A stretch of DNA of 64,000 nt, taken from NCBI GenBank assembly GCA_002733205.1, contig NVUW01000002.1, positions 124,001 through 188,000 on the forward strand, read 5' to 3'. Under the pieces are notes generated by a model that had not been told where the DNA came from, did not search any database, and was given only the letters and a program-made list of their open reading frames with translations. A program made the position numbers and the translations under genes. Below are positions 26,165 through 34,387 of this stretch, piece by piece; position 1 is the stretch's first letter, and every line of letters begins with the position of its first letter. The DNA is from Thalassobium sp. Lineage in GTDB: Bacteria > Pseudomonadota > Gammaproteobacteria > Pseudomonadales > Oceanobacteraceae.

Positions 26165-28027
26165 TTAATTTCCGCTCTGGGATTTCAGATGAGCGATATA
26201 CGCACGCCAGCCACCGAACCCGCTGATATGGGTTGCGCTGGCCACCGCTTCCGGTTCACAGATAAAGCCTTTTACCAGGCGGCCATCGGCTAACTCCAGC
26301 GTGCCGATTCCCAGGGGCTGTGGAATTTCCGCAACAAAACTGCCGAAAGCGGCAACGTCCATACGCCACAATTCGACAATGATTTCATGCCCTGTTTCAG
26401 AGCCACTATTCAGTAATGCATCATTAATGCGCACCAGGCCTGGCTTTGGCGGCACTGTATTGGCCAGGGCATAAAGCTGGTATTTTTTGGCACTCAGCGT
26501 TTGCTCCAGCAATATTGCATCACGGCTGGTCAGCTGATGATTCAGCGGCATACCGGTTAAATGGGCGCCGACCACCGCAACCACCACCGATTCGTCATCA
26601 CGTGCGCCAAGTAATACCGGCGCCTGTGGTAAACGCAGCGCCGCCTGCCAGTGCGCAGCAAAAGTCAGTAATGCATTTTCACTGAAGGCTGGTGCAATAA
26701 CCGTGATGCCGAAAGGCAGCCCATCGCTGCGTAAATTGGCCGGTAAAGCAATGGCACATAAATCGGCAAGATTAACAAAATTGGTATAAGTACCCAGTTG
26801 GCTGTTGACCTTAACCGGCTCGGCTGCCACGTCCGCCAGGGTCGGAAAGCAGGGTGCGGTAGGAACAAGCAATGCATCGAAGCTCTGAAATAACTGCTGA
26901 ATTTCCCGCAGCAGTTCCATACGCCGGTACTCGGCATTAAAGGCCTGAACCGCTGTTCCGCTGTTACCACCGGCAATAATACTTTTCACCACCGGATTAA
27001 TGCCGGGTAAATCCTGCCGGATAAATTCACCGACGGCCGCATAACGTTCCGCCACCCAGGGGCCCTGATAGAGCAGCGCAGCCAGTTCAGATAACGGCGA
27101 AAAATCGGTGGTGATTAATTCAAAGCCAAGACTTTCAGCTTTTGCCAAAGCCGCTGTGAATGCAGCCTGCTGTACGTCATCACCAAACCATGGCATATCG
27201 GCCGGTACCGCCAGCCGGCGGATGGTTTTTAATGGCGGGTTGCCCACTGGGCGGGAATACGCATCCTGCGCATCAAATTGCGCGGCCAATGCAAAAATGC
27301 GCTCGGCATCGAGGGTGTTTAACGCAAAAACAGAAACACAATCCAGGCTGCGGCATGCCGGTACAACACCCTGAGTACTGAGCGCCCCCTTACTGGCTTT
27401 CAACCCGACGATATGATTAAAGCCTGCCGGAATACGACCAGAGCCCGCCGTGTCGGTACCCAATGAAAAAGGCACATAACCGCGCGCAACCGCAACCGCA
27501 GAACCTGAGCTGGAACCACCACTGATATAGTTTTCATTAAATGGATTAGCCACCGCACCATAGGGCGAACGGCTGCCCACCAGCCCGGTGGCAAACTGAT
27601 CGAGATTGGTTTTGCCCACTACAATGGCACCGGCATTACGCAGCAAACGCACCACGGTGGCATCCGCCTGTGGCTCATAAGCAAACTCCGGACAGGCTGC
27701 GGTTGTCGCAAAACCGGCAACGTCGATATTGTCTTTTACCGCAAAAGGAACGCCGTATAACGGCAGCGCCTGCATATCGCCATCGGCGGCATCCAGTAAT
27801 TGCTGCAACTGAATTAACTGCGCACCCAGTTGCTGCTCGCTGGCCAGTTCAATCCAGACGCTGCCTTCTTTCAGCACGCCGTTGCAGCTTTCCTGCTGAT
27901 GCACTTCTGCCCGTAATGCATTCAGCAATTCACTGGCATTAGCGCCGTTACGATAGGCCTGATTCCAGTCACCAAGACTCCAGCCCAGTAATGATTTTCC
28001 CGATTTTTCTGATGTGATGTCGCTCAT
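26165..28027 (-). CDS. atzF: Allophanate hydrolase
   Basis: The 620-residue protein is a full-length AtzF: an amidase-signature domain with triad Lys98 (FAVKDNID), Ser172 (GGSSSGSA) and Ser196 (TDTAGSGR), and a C-terminal domain from about 460 (VVGAHLTGMPLN) that in related enzymes decarboxylates the intermediate. It turns allophanate into two ammonia and two CO2. Normally allophanate comes from urea carboxylase or from cyanurate catabolism; neither gene is in the window. It heads a unit with the GntR regulator, behind a sigma-54-like promoter, next to the urea transporter. Confidence 0.93.
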   Translation of the reverse strand: MSDITSEKSGKSLLGWSLGDWNQAYRNGANASELLNALRAEVHQQESCNGVLKEGSVWIELASEQQLGAQLIQLQQLLDAADGDMQALPLYGVPFAVKDNIDVAGFATTAACPEFAYEPQADATVVRLLRNAGAIVVGKTNLDQFATGLVGSRSPYGAVANPFNENYISGGSSSGSAVAVARGYVPFSLGTDTAGSGRIPAGFNHIVGLKASKGALSTQGVVPACRSLDCVSVFALNTLDAERIFALAAQFDAQDAYSRPVGNPPLKTIRRLAVPADMPWFGDDVQQAAFTAALAKAESLGFELITTDFSPLSELAALLYQGPWVAERYAAVGEFIRQDLPGINPVVKSIIAGGNSGTAVQAFNAEYRRMELLREIQQLFQSFDALLVPTAPCFPTLADVAAEPVKVNSQLGTYTNFVNLADLCAIALPANLRSDGLPFGITVIAPAFSENALLTFAAHWQAALRLPQAPVLLGARDDESVVVAVVGAHLTGMPLNHQLTSRDAILLEQTLSAKKYQLYALANTVPPKPGLVRINDALLNSGSETGHEIIVELWRMDVAAFGSFVAEIPQPLGIGTLELADGRLVKGFICEPEAVASATHISGFGGWRAYIAHLKSQSGN

Positions 28028-28048
28028 AGCACTGCCAGTGTGTTCAAC

Positions 28049-28060
28049 CTTGTATACAAG
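28049..28060. promoter_or_regulatory. GntR/FCD-type operator at the atzF start site
   Basis: CTTGTATACAAG is a perfect 12-bp palindrome and matches the TTGTATACAA core bound by several FCD-type GntR regulators. It lies between the -12 box (28067-28071) and the atzF ATG, covering the expected transcription start, so binding should block initiation. Confidence 0.72.
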
Positions 28061-28066
28061 CTACAG

Positions 28067-28083
28067 AGCGACAGTCGTGCCAG
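28067..28083 (-). promoter_or_regulatory. Sigma-54-type promoter for atzF-gntR
   Basis: On the minus strand CTGGCAC-N5-TCGCT keeps the -24 GG and -12 GC dinucleotides with correct spacing. It ends 40 bases before the atzF ATG, giving a leader of roughly 28 bases. Confidence 0.65.
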
Positions 28084-28303
28084 TTTATAAAAACGTGTCT
28101 GAAAACAGTCCGCAGCCCCGTGATTACGGGATTTCTGCAACAGATGGTCGGAAAAAACAAGAATGACAGCGGGAATATCACGCGCCTTTTGAGCGCAAAG
28201 TTAAAAAAATCATGCATCAGAACGGGGCGGAATTTTTATTCTTCTCTGATGTTGTTCATCGCAGAGACGACCATGCCGGAAGTGATTGGTGCTATCAGAG
28301 CCG

Positions 28304-30259
28304 TCACAATTCTGAGGAATGCGGCAGCTCCGAGATAGCATCATGCTGCTTCAGCCATGCGATGAATTCGTGTTCGGGCAATGCGCGCGACCAAAAATAG
28401 CCCTGCGCTTCATTACAACCGAACTGCTTTAACAGATTCAGCGTTGCTTCGTCTTCTACACCCTCAGCCACGGAATGCAGTCCCAGGCTCGCCGCCATCT
28501 GGATAATGGCGCGCACCAGTGGTTCGTCACGCTGCGATACACCCAGATCGGTAATAAAGGATTTATCGATTTTCAGCCGTGAAGCATTAAAGCGGCGCAG
28601 ATACCCCAGATTGGAATAACCGGTACCAAAATCATCAATCGAAAATGATACGCCCATCTGATGAATGGCGCTCAGCTGGCGGCTGATGTCATCACCTTCG
28701 CCAATTAACATTGACTCGGTTAATTCCAGCTCCAGCGCCGATGAAGGCAACCCGGACTGGCGCAACACCTGCTGCACGCTGCGCTCCAGCGAGCCATCGC
28801 GGAACTGCACATAGGATAAATTCACCGCCACACCCACGCTGCCATGCCCCTGTTGACGCCAGCGCATACAGGCTTCGCAAGCTTCCTGTAACACCCAGTG
28901 ACCAATATCGGCAATGACACCGCTGCTTTCAGCCAGCGGAATAAAATCGTCCGGCGCAATATAAGAGCCATCAACCTGCGGCCAGCGGATTAATGCTTCG
29001 ACACCGCAGATCCGGCCGCTGCGAATATCCATTTTCGGTTGGTAAAACAGGCGGAATTGTTTGTCTTTCAGAGCCTGACGGATTTGCGTCATCAGATTAA
29101 ATTTATCGATATTGGCGCGGCCCATATCGTCGTTATAAATGCGGTATACACTGCGGCCTTCGTGCTTGGCCTGATACATCGCCAGATCGGCATATTTGCA
29201 CAGCGTGTTAAATTCGGTGCCATGTTCAGGTGCCAGCGCAATGCCCACCGAACCGGAGATTTCGATCTGCGTCTGCATAATAAAAAACGGCGTCGTGGCG
29301 GCGGCTTTAATGTTTTGCGCGATGGTGGTCAGCTGCTCTTCCTCACCATCCAGTGCCGCCATCAGCAGAAATTCATCACCGCCAAAACGGCACAGCACAT
29401 CATCAGGACGACTGAGTGCCTGCAAACGTCCGGCGAGCTGCTGCAGCAGTAAATCGCCGGCGGCATGCCCAAGTGAATCATTCACCGGTTTAAAACTATC
29501 CAGATCCAGAAAAAGCACCGCCAGTGGATGCTCGTCACGCAAACATTGCTGATATAACCGGGTATAAGATTCTTCAGCAAAGCGGCGGTTAGATAAACCG
29601 GTCAGCTGATCCTGGCTGGCCAGCCGGGCAATGGTCTTCTGGCTGTTCCGTACCCGCTGATTTTCCTCCCTGAGTCCATCCATCAGCCGGCGCTGATCAC
29701 GTAATAACAGGTAAGCGCTGAAACCAGTAATAAGCAGGATCACATCGGTAAAAATCAGATGTTTGAATTCGACTTCCGGCAAAAAAGGATGAAAATAACC
29801 AGTAATCGTCAGCCCGGCCATCAGCGAGCAATAACTGACAATAAAAAACAATAACCCCGAAAACAGCCGCACATTGCCCAGAATGGCGGCGAAGATCAGC
29901 ACGCCGGGATAACCCAGCACCGCCATATCGCGCACGCCTCCGGAGTGCCAGGCCAGCACCGACAGCATAGCCGTCAGTGCCCAAAGAAGAATATTGGCGG
30001 CAATACCAGGCTGCTGCTGATGAGCAAACCAACCGGCCAACACCAACACGGCACAGCCAGCCAGTACTGTCAGCTGCGTATGCCCTGTAGCCACAAATGC
30101 CGCCAGCAGCAGACCCATCAGCGTCAGACTGGTGATCTGCAACAAACGCTTTGAGCGCAGAACACTGGCATCATGGCCCAGCAGCGGGACCTTGTTCTGA
30201 TCCGGAGAAATAGCGGCATCCCCATAATGTTGTCTGTCTATCACTTTAGCCGCTGGCAT
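28304..30259 (-). CDS. Membrane GGDEF-EAL bifunctional c-di-GMP enzyme
   Basis: This 651-residue protein has a soluble N-terminal stretch, about five to six membrane helices (residues 40-195, MASE-like), a short coiled linker, a GGDEF domain and an EAL domain. The GGDEF motif (293-297) is intact, and RPDD (284-287) five residues upstream forms a product-inhibition I-site. EAL is intact at 421-423 with DDFGTGYSNLGYL downstream. Both diguanylate cyclase and phosphodiesterase activity are therefore possible; the net direction cannot be told. It is divergent from a second GGDEF gene with about 110 bases between them. Confidence 0.9.
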   Translation of the reverse strand: MPAAKVIDRQHYGDAAISPDQNKVPLLGHDASVLRSKRLLQITSLTLMGLLLAAFVATGHTQLTVLAGCAVLVLAGWFAHQQQPGIAANILLWALTAMLSVLAWHSGGVRDMAVLGYPGVLIFAAILGNVRLFSGLLFFIVSYCSLMAGLTITGYFHPFLPEVEFKHLIFTDVILLITGFSAYLLLRDQRRLMDGLREENQRVRNSQKTIARLASQDQLTGLSNRRFAEESYTRLYQQCLRDEHPLAVLFLDLDSFKPVNDSLGHAAGDLLLQQLAGRLQALSRPDDVLCRFGGDEFLLMAALDGEEEQLTTIAQNIKAAATTPFFIMQTQIEISGSVGIALAPEHGTEFNTLCKYADLAMYQAKHEGRSVYRIYNDDMGRANIDKFNLMTQIRQALKDKQFRLFYQPKMDIRSGRICGVEALIRWPQVDGSYIAPDDFIPLAESSGVIADIGHWVLQEACEACMRWRQQGHGSVGVAVNLSYVQFRDGSLERSVQQVLRQSGLPSSALELELTESMLIGEGDDISRQLSAIHQMGVSFSIDDFGTGYSNLGYLRRFNASRLKIDKSFITDLGVSQRDEPLVRAIIQMAASLGLHSVAEGVEDEATLNLLKQFGCNEAQGYFWSRALPEHEFIAWLKQHDAISELPHSSEL

Positions 30260-30367
30260 GGGTTACGCTGTTTCCGTCTGCCGGAAATTTGTAACCAGTT
30301 ATATCCTTAACCGCACGATGTGGCCGTAAACGCCTATCCTTTATGCATTAATGAATCAGGATATAAC

Positions 30368-32065
30368 ATGAATCTTCGCCCCCGGTTTTTGCTGCTGACC
30401 ACCGTTCTGATCGCGCTGAGCGGTGCAGGCCTGTGGCTGCTCACCCAGCAGATTGCTTTGGGGATTATGCAGGAATGGGCGCTGCGCCACTTTGAAACCC
30501 AGGTAAAACTGGAGAAAACCCGCACCCTGCAGCCAATCATCCGCGAAGTTACCCTTGCCCGGCAGTTGGCCGATTCCCAGATATTACGTGCCTGGGCACG
30601 CGCGCCCGACGATAAGACCCTGAAAGCTCAGGCACTGGCCGAGATGGAGAATTTCCGCAATAACTTCGCCGACCAAAGTTATTTCGTCGCCCTGCTGGAG
30701 TCCGGTGCTTACTATCACAACAATGCCAAGAACGAGTTTGCCGGTGCCGAATACCGCTACACCCTGCACGCGGATAACCCGAATGACCGCTGGTTTTACA
30801 GCATCATCGAACAGAACCGTGATATTCACCTGAATGTAAATCCGGATATTCCACTGGGCGTCACCAAACTGTGGATTGATGTCCTGCTGCGTGACGGCGA
30901 TAAAATCCTCGGCGTGGTCGGCAGCGGCCTCGACCTCACGACCTTTATCGAACAGGTCGTCAGCCAGACCGAAGCCGGCATCAGCAATCTGTTTTTTGAT
31001 CATGAGGGTGCGATTCAGGTCTCCCGTGACCCCAGCCAGATTGATTTTGCCAGCATCACCAAGCAGGCCAGCGACAAAAAAACCATACAACAACTGCTGA
31101 GCGATCCACAGGAACGCGCGCAGCTGCAGGCATTGCTGCCACAGGTGATGCACAACCCCGGTGAGGTGGGCAGCCTCTACCTGACCATTGATCAGCAGCG
31201 CTATCTGGCTGGCGTCATCTACCTGCCGGAAATCGACTGGTATGAAATCACCCTGCTGGAACTGGATACACTGCTGCCACTCAGCACCTTTAACAGCATC
31301 TTTGTCGTCTCTGGCGTGTTCTTACTGCTGGCCCTGCTGCTGTTTCATCTGGCGCTTAATCGTTACATCCTGAACCCTCTGGCGCTGCTTGAGCGGGCCA
31401 TCAGCCAGCTGCGTTCAGGGCAACACACCGTGCCTTTACTGCCACGTCACAGCTCCGGGGAAGTCGGACGCCTGCTGCGGCATTTTCAGGAAATGGCCGC
31501 CGCCACCCTGCTGACACGAAAGCAGTTGGAACAGAAAGTACAGGAGCGCACCGAGGCCCTCGAACGCCTGACCCAAACAGACGCCCTCACCGGCCTGCTT
31601 AACCGCCGCGGCATGACTCAGCAACTCAGCCTCGAACACCAGCGTCTGCAGCGTGAGGGAGAACCCTTTGGTCTGATCTGGCTGGATCTTGATCACTTCA
31701 AGGGCATCAACGACCGTTATGGCCACGCCAGCGGCGACCAGGCGCTGATGACCACGGCCAATATCATTACCGATGTGCTGCGTCCTTATGACCATGCAGC
31801 GCGCTGGGGCGGCGATGAGTTTCTGATTCTGATCCGTACCGATGACCAGCAACTGCTTGATCAACTGGGTGAGCGTTTATGTCAGGCCGTCGCCGCGCAG
31901 CAGGAAGTGCTCGACCAGCAACAACAGCCCATCGCCCTGACGCTCAGCGCTGGCAGCTACCTGGCGCGCAACCATGACAGTCTGGAGAGCATTCTCGCAG
32001 CCGCCGATCAGGCGCTGTATCAGGCCAAACGACATGGTCGCAATCATCACCGCAGCGCTACCTGA
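30368..32065 (+). CDS. Cache-HAMP-GGDEF diguanylate cyclase
   Basis: From the ATG at 30368 (AGGA upstream) the 565-residue protein has a membrane helix (about 8-28), a long periplasmic dCache-like sensor (about 40-310), a second helix (about 315-340), HAMP (YILNPLALLERAIS) and a GGDEF domain. GGDEF at 481-485 is intact and RPYD at 472-475 is the I-site. It should make c-di-GMP in response to a small periplasmic ligand that is not known. It may work with, or against, the divergent GGDEF-EAL protein. Confidence 0.9.
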   Translation: MNLRPRFLLLTTVLIALSGAGLWLLTQQIALGIMQEWALRHFETQVKLEKTRTLQPIIREVTLARQLADSQILRAWARAPDDKTLKAQALAEMENFRNNFADQSYFVALLESGAYYHNNAKNEFAGAEYRYTLHADNPNDRWFYSIIEQNRDIHLNVNPDIPLGVTKLWIDVLLRDGDKILGVVGSGLDLTTFIEQVVSQTEAGISNLFFDHEGAIQVSRDPSQIDFASITKQASDKKTIQQLLSDPQERAQLQALLPQVMHNPGEVGSLYLTIDQQRYLAGVIYLPEIDWYEITLLELDTLLPLSTFNSIFVVSGVFLLLALLLFHLALNRYILNPLALLERAISQLRSGQHTVPLLPRHSSGEVGRLLRHFQEMAAATLLTRKQLEQKVQERTEALERLTQTDALTGLLNRRGMTQQLSLEHQRLQREGEPFGLIWLDLDHFKGINDRYGHASGDQALMTTANIITDVLRPYDHAARWGGDEFLILIRTDDQQLLDQLGERLCQAVAAQQEVLDQQQQPIALTLSAGSYLARNHDSLESILAAADQALYQAKRHGRNHHRSAT

Positions 32066-32145
32066 AGCGTTGCAGGTGCCATCTAATACATAAGCACCAT
32101 AAATACCAAGCCATTCAGATTATTCAGTTCATACATACCAAAAGC

Positions 32146-32184
32146 CTCCGTAGACTGGCTGCATTAACCATCCATTCTACGGAG
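32146..32184 (+). promoter_or_regulatory. Inverted repeat enclosing the ribosome-binding site of the ACAD gene
   Basis: CTCCGTAGA (32146-32154) is the exact complement of TCTACGGAG (32176-32184), with a 21-base loop. The right arm contains the GGAG Shine-Dalgarno of the acyl-CoA dehydrogenase gene at 32192. In RNA the arm would hide the ribosome-binding site; as DNA it could be an operator. Confidence 0.5.
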
Positions 32185-32191
32185 CGACCCC

Positions 32192-33415
32192 ATGGATTTT
32201 GAGCATTCTCCCAAAGCGCAGGACTACATCAAACGCGTTAAAGAATTCATCAAAAATGAAATCGAACCGGTTGAAGAAGACTACCTGCGCGAGCTGCACA
32301 GCCTGGATAACAAATGGGTGGTGCTGCCCATCATCGAAGAGCTGAAAGCCAAAGCTAAAGCAGCTGGACTGTGGAATATGTTCCTGCCGGACGAGCACTA
32401 CGGTGCCGGTCTGAGCACTCAGGAATACGCCGCCGTAGCTGAGCTGACCGGCCGCTCCTTTATTGCCCCGGAAATTTTCAACTGCAACGCGCCGGACACC
32501 GGCAATATGGAAGTGCTGGAAAAATACGGCAGCAAAGAACAACAGGAACAATGGCTGAAGCCACTGCTGGCCGGTGAAATCCGCTCCGCCTTCTGCATGA
32601 CCGAGCCCGGCGTTGCCTCCTCTGACGCCACCAACATGGAAGCCACCGCCACCGTTGAGGGTGATGAAGTGGTACTCAACGGACGCAAATGGTGGAGCAC
32701 CGGTATCGGCCACCCGAACTGCAAAGTCGGTATTTTTATGGGCCTGACCAACCCCGATGCACCACGCCATCAGCAACACTCGATGGTGTTATTCCCATTC
32801 GATGCACCAGGCGTAAAAATCGAGCGCATGCTGCCGGTGTTTGGTTTCTACGATGAGCCTTATGGCCACGGCGAAGTCAGCTTCGATAACGTGCGCGTAC
32901 CACTGAGCAATATGATCGCCGGCCCCGGCCGTGGTTTCGAAATCGCCCAGGGTCGCCTTGGACCTGGCCGCATCCACCACTGCATGCGCCTGATCGGCAT
33001 GGCGGAAAAAGCGCTGGAACTGATGTGTATCCGCGCCGCCAGCCGTACCGCATTCCACAAGCCGCTGATGAATCTGGGTGGCAACCGCGACATCATCGCC
33101 AACGCCCGTATGAACATCGAGCAGGCACGCCTGCTGGTGATGAAAGCGGCCTGGATGATCGACAAAGTCGGTGCCATGGGTGCCATGAGCGAAATTTCTC
33201 AGATTAAAGTGATTGCCCCGAGCATGGCCCAGCAGGTGATTGATGCCGCCATGCAGATGCACGGTGGCGGTGGCCTGTCCGAAGATCTGCCACTGGCCGG
33301 CCTGTACACCGCGGCCCGAGCTCTGCGTCTGGCCGATGGTCCGGATGAAGTTCACCGTGGCCTGATCGCCAAGATCGAAATGATGAAATACAAAAAGTAC
33401 ATGAAAGACGCCTGA
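32192..33415 (+). CDS. Acyl-CoA dehydrogenase, ACAD10/ACAD11-like
   Basis: The 407-residue flavoprotein has the full acyl-CoA dehydrogenase fold: N-terminal helices, FAD/substrate segment CMTEPGVASSDATNME, beta domain RKWWSTGIGHPNCKVG, and C-terminal QMHGGGGLSEDLPLA. The CMTEP-VASSDATN pattern and the RKWW segment are typical of the ACAD10/11 branch. In that branch the dehydrogenase partners a kinase and can process 4-hydroxyacyl-CoAs through a phosphorylated intermediate. The kinase-like gene two positions downstream supports this. Translation may be modulated by the inverted repeat over its ribosome-binding site. Confidence 0.88.
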   Translation: MDFEHSPKAQDYIKRVKEFIKNEIEPVEEDYLRELHSLDNKWVVLPIIEELKAKAKAAGLWNMFLPDEHYGAGLSTQEYAAVAELTGRSFIAPEIFNCNAPDTGNMEVLEKYGSKEQQEQWLKPLLAGEIRSAFCMTEPGVASSDATNMEATATVEGDEVVLNGRKWWSTGIGHPNCKVGIFMGLTNPDAPRHQQHSMVLFPFDAPGVKIERMLPVFGFYDEPYGHGEVSFDNVRVPLSNMIAGPGRGFEIAQGRLGPGRIHHCMRLIGMAEKALELMCIRAASRTAFHKPLMNLGGNRDIIANARMNIEQARLLVMKAAWMIDKVGAMGAMSEISQIKVIAPSMAQQVIDAAMQMHGGGGLSEDLPLAGLYTAARALRLADGPDEVHRGLIAKIEMMKYKKYMKDA

Positions 33416-33549
33416 GGCTGATGGGAGTGCGGTCCGGCCGCGCTCCCGGACTTATGTCACAAACGCCCCTTAACAGGCCATTAAGTACACAACACAATCA
33501 GCATCATTCCAGCGGCGACTTCAGCCGCTGTTGCATTTGAGGATACGGG

Positions 33550-34386
33550 ATGAAAAAGGTACTGATCACCGGCGCCGCCAGCGGACTGGGCCGGGCACTG
33601 GCTCTGCGTTTTGCCAAAACAGGCGCAGACATCTGCATCGCAGATATCAACATGGGCGGTGCCGCCGAAACTCTGAACATGGTCGAACAGGCCGGAGGCA
33701 AAGGCTGGATTTGCGAACTTAACGTCACCGTCCCGGAACAGTGGACCCTGCTCGAACAGGAAGTGAAAAAACGCTGGGGCGGTATCGACGTTGTGATTAA
33801 CAACGCCGGTGTAGCGACCGGTGACCGTATCGAAGCCGGCGAATGGGCCTGGTGGGATTGGGTTATCGACATTAACCTGAAAGGCGTAGCGCTGGGCTGC
33901 CGTACCTTTACCCCAATGATGAAAGAACAGGGCAGCGGCTACTTTATTAACGTCGCCTCGCTGGCCGGTCTGATGAAAGCGCCATCAATGGCGTCTTACA
34001 ACGCCACCAAGGCCGCCGTGGTGGCCATCTCCGAAACCATGCATTTCGAGCTTAAGCCCTACGGCATTGGCACCACCGCCCTGTGTCCTGGCTTCTTCCG
34101 CACCAACCTCAATCACGGCATGAAAACCTCCGACCCGGATATGCTCAAGTTTGTCGATAAAGTGTTCGCCGCATCCGCACTGGATGCCGAAGACATCGCC
34201 GACGCTGCGTATAGCGCGATGGAAAAAAAGCAGATGATCTGCAACCCGCATCCGGCTGGCCGCCGCGCGTATTTCATCAAACAATATCTGCCATTCCTGT
34301 ACCGTCGCGAGATGGACAAGATGGCCATGGGCCTGAAAAAACGCGAAGATCAGCGCAAAGCCTTTAAAGAGGGAAAGGACGCCTGA
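33550..34386 (+). CDS. Short-chain dehydrogenase/reductase
   Basis: A 278-residue classical SDR with TGAASGLG near the N-terminus (NAD(P) binding), NNAG (INNAGVAT), and catalytic Tyr150-x3-Lys154 (SYNATK). A longer basic C-terminal tail (RREMDKMAMGLKKREDQRKA) distinguishes it from the second SDR of the cluster. It could oxidise or reduce a hydroxyacyl-CoA intermediate; the substrate is inferred from neighbours only. One base separates its stop from the kinase start. Confidence 0.85.
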   Translation: MKKVLITGAASGLGRALALRFAKTGADICIADINMGGAAETLNMVEQAGGKGWICELNVTVPEQWTLLEQEVKKRWGGIDVVINNAGVATGDRIEAGEWAWWDWVIDINLKGVALGCRTFTPMMKEQGSGYFINVASLAGLMKAPSMASYNATKAAVVAISETMHFELKPYGIGTTALCPGFFRTNLNHGMKTSDPDMLKFVDKVFAASALDAEDIADAAYSAMEKKQMICNPHPAGRRAYFIKQYLPFLYRREMDKMAMGLKKREDQRKAFKEGKDA

Positions 34387-34387
34387 T

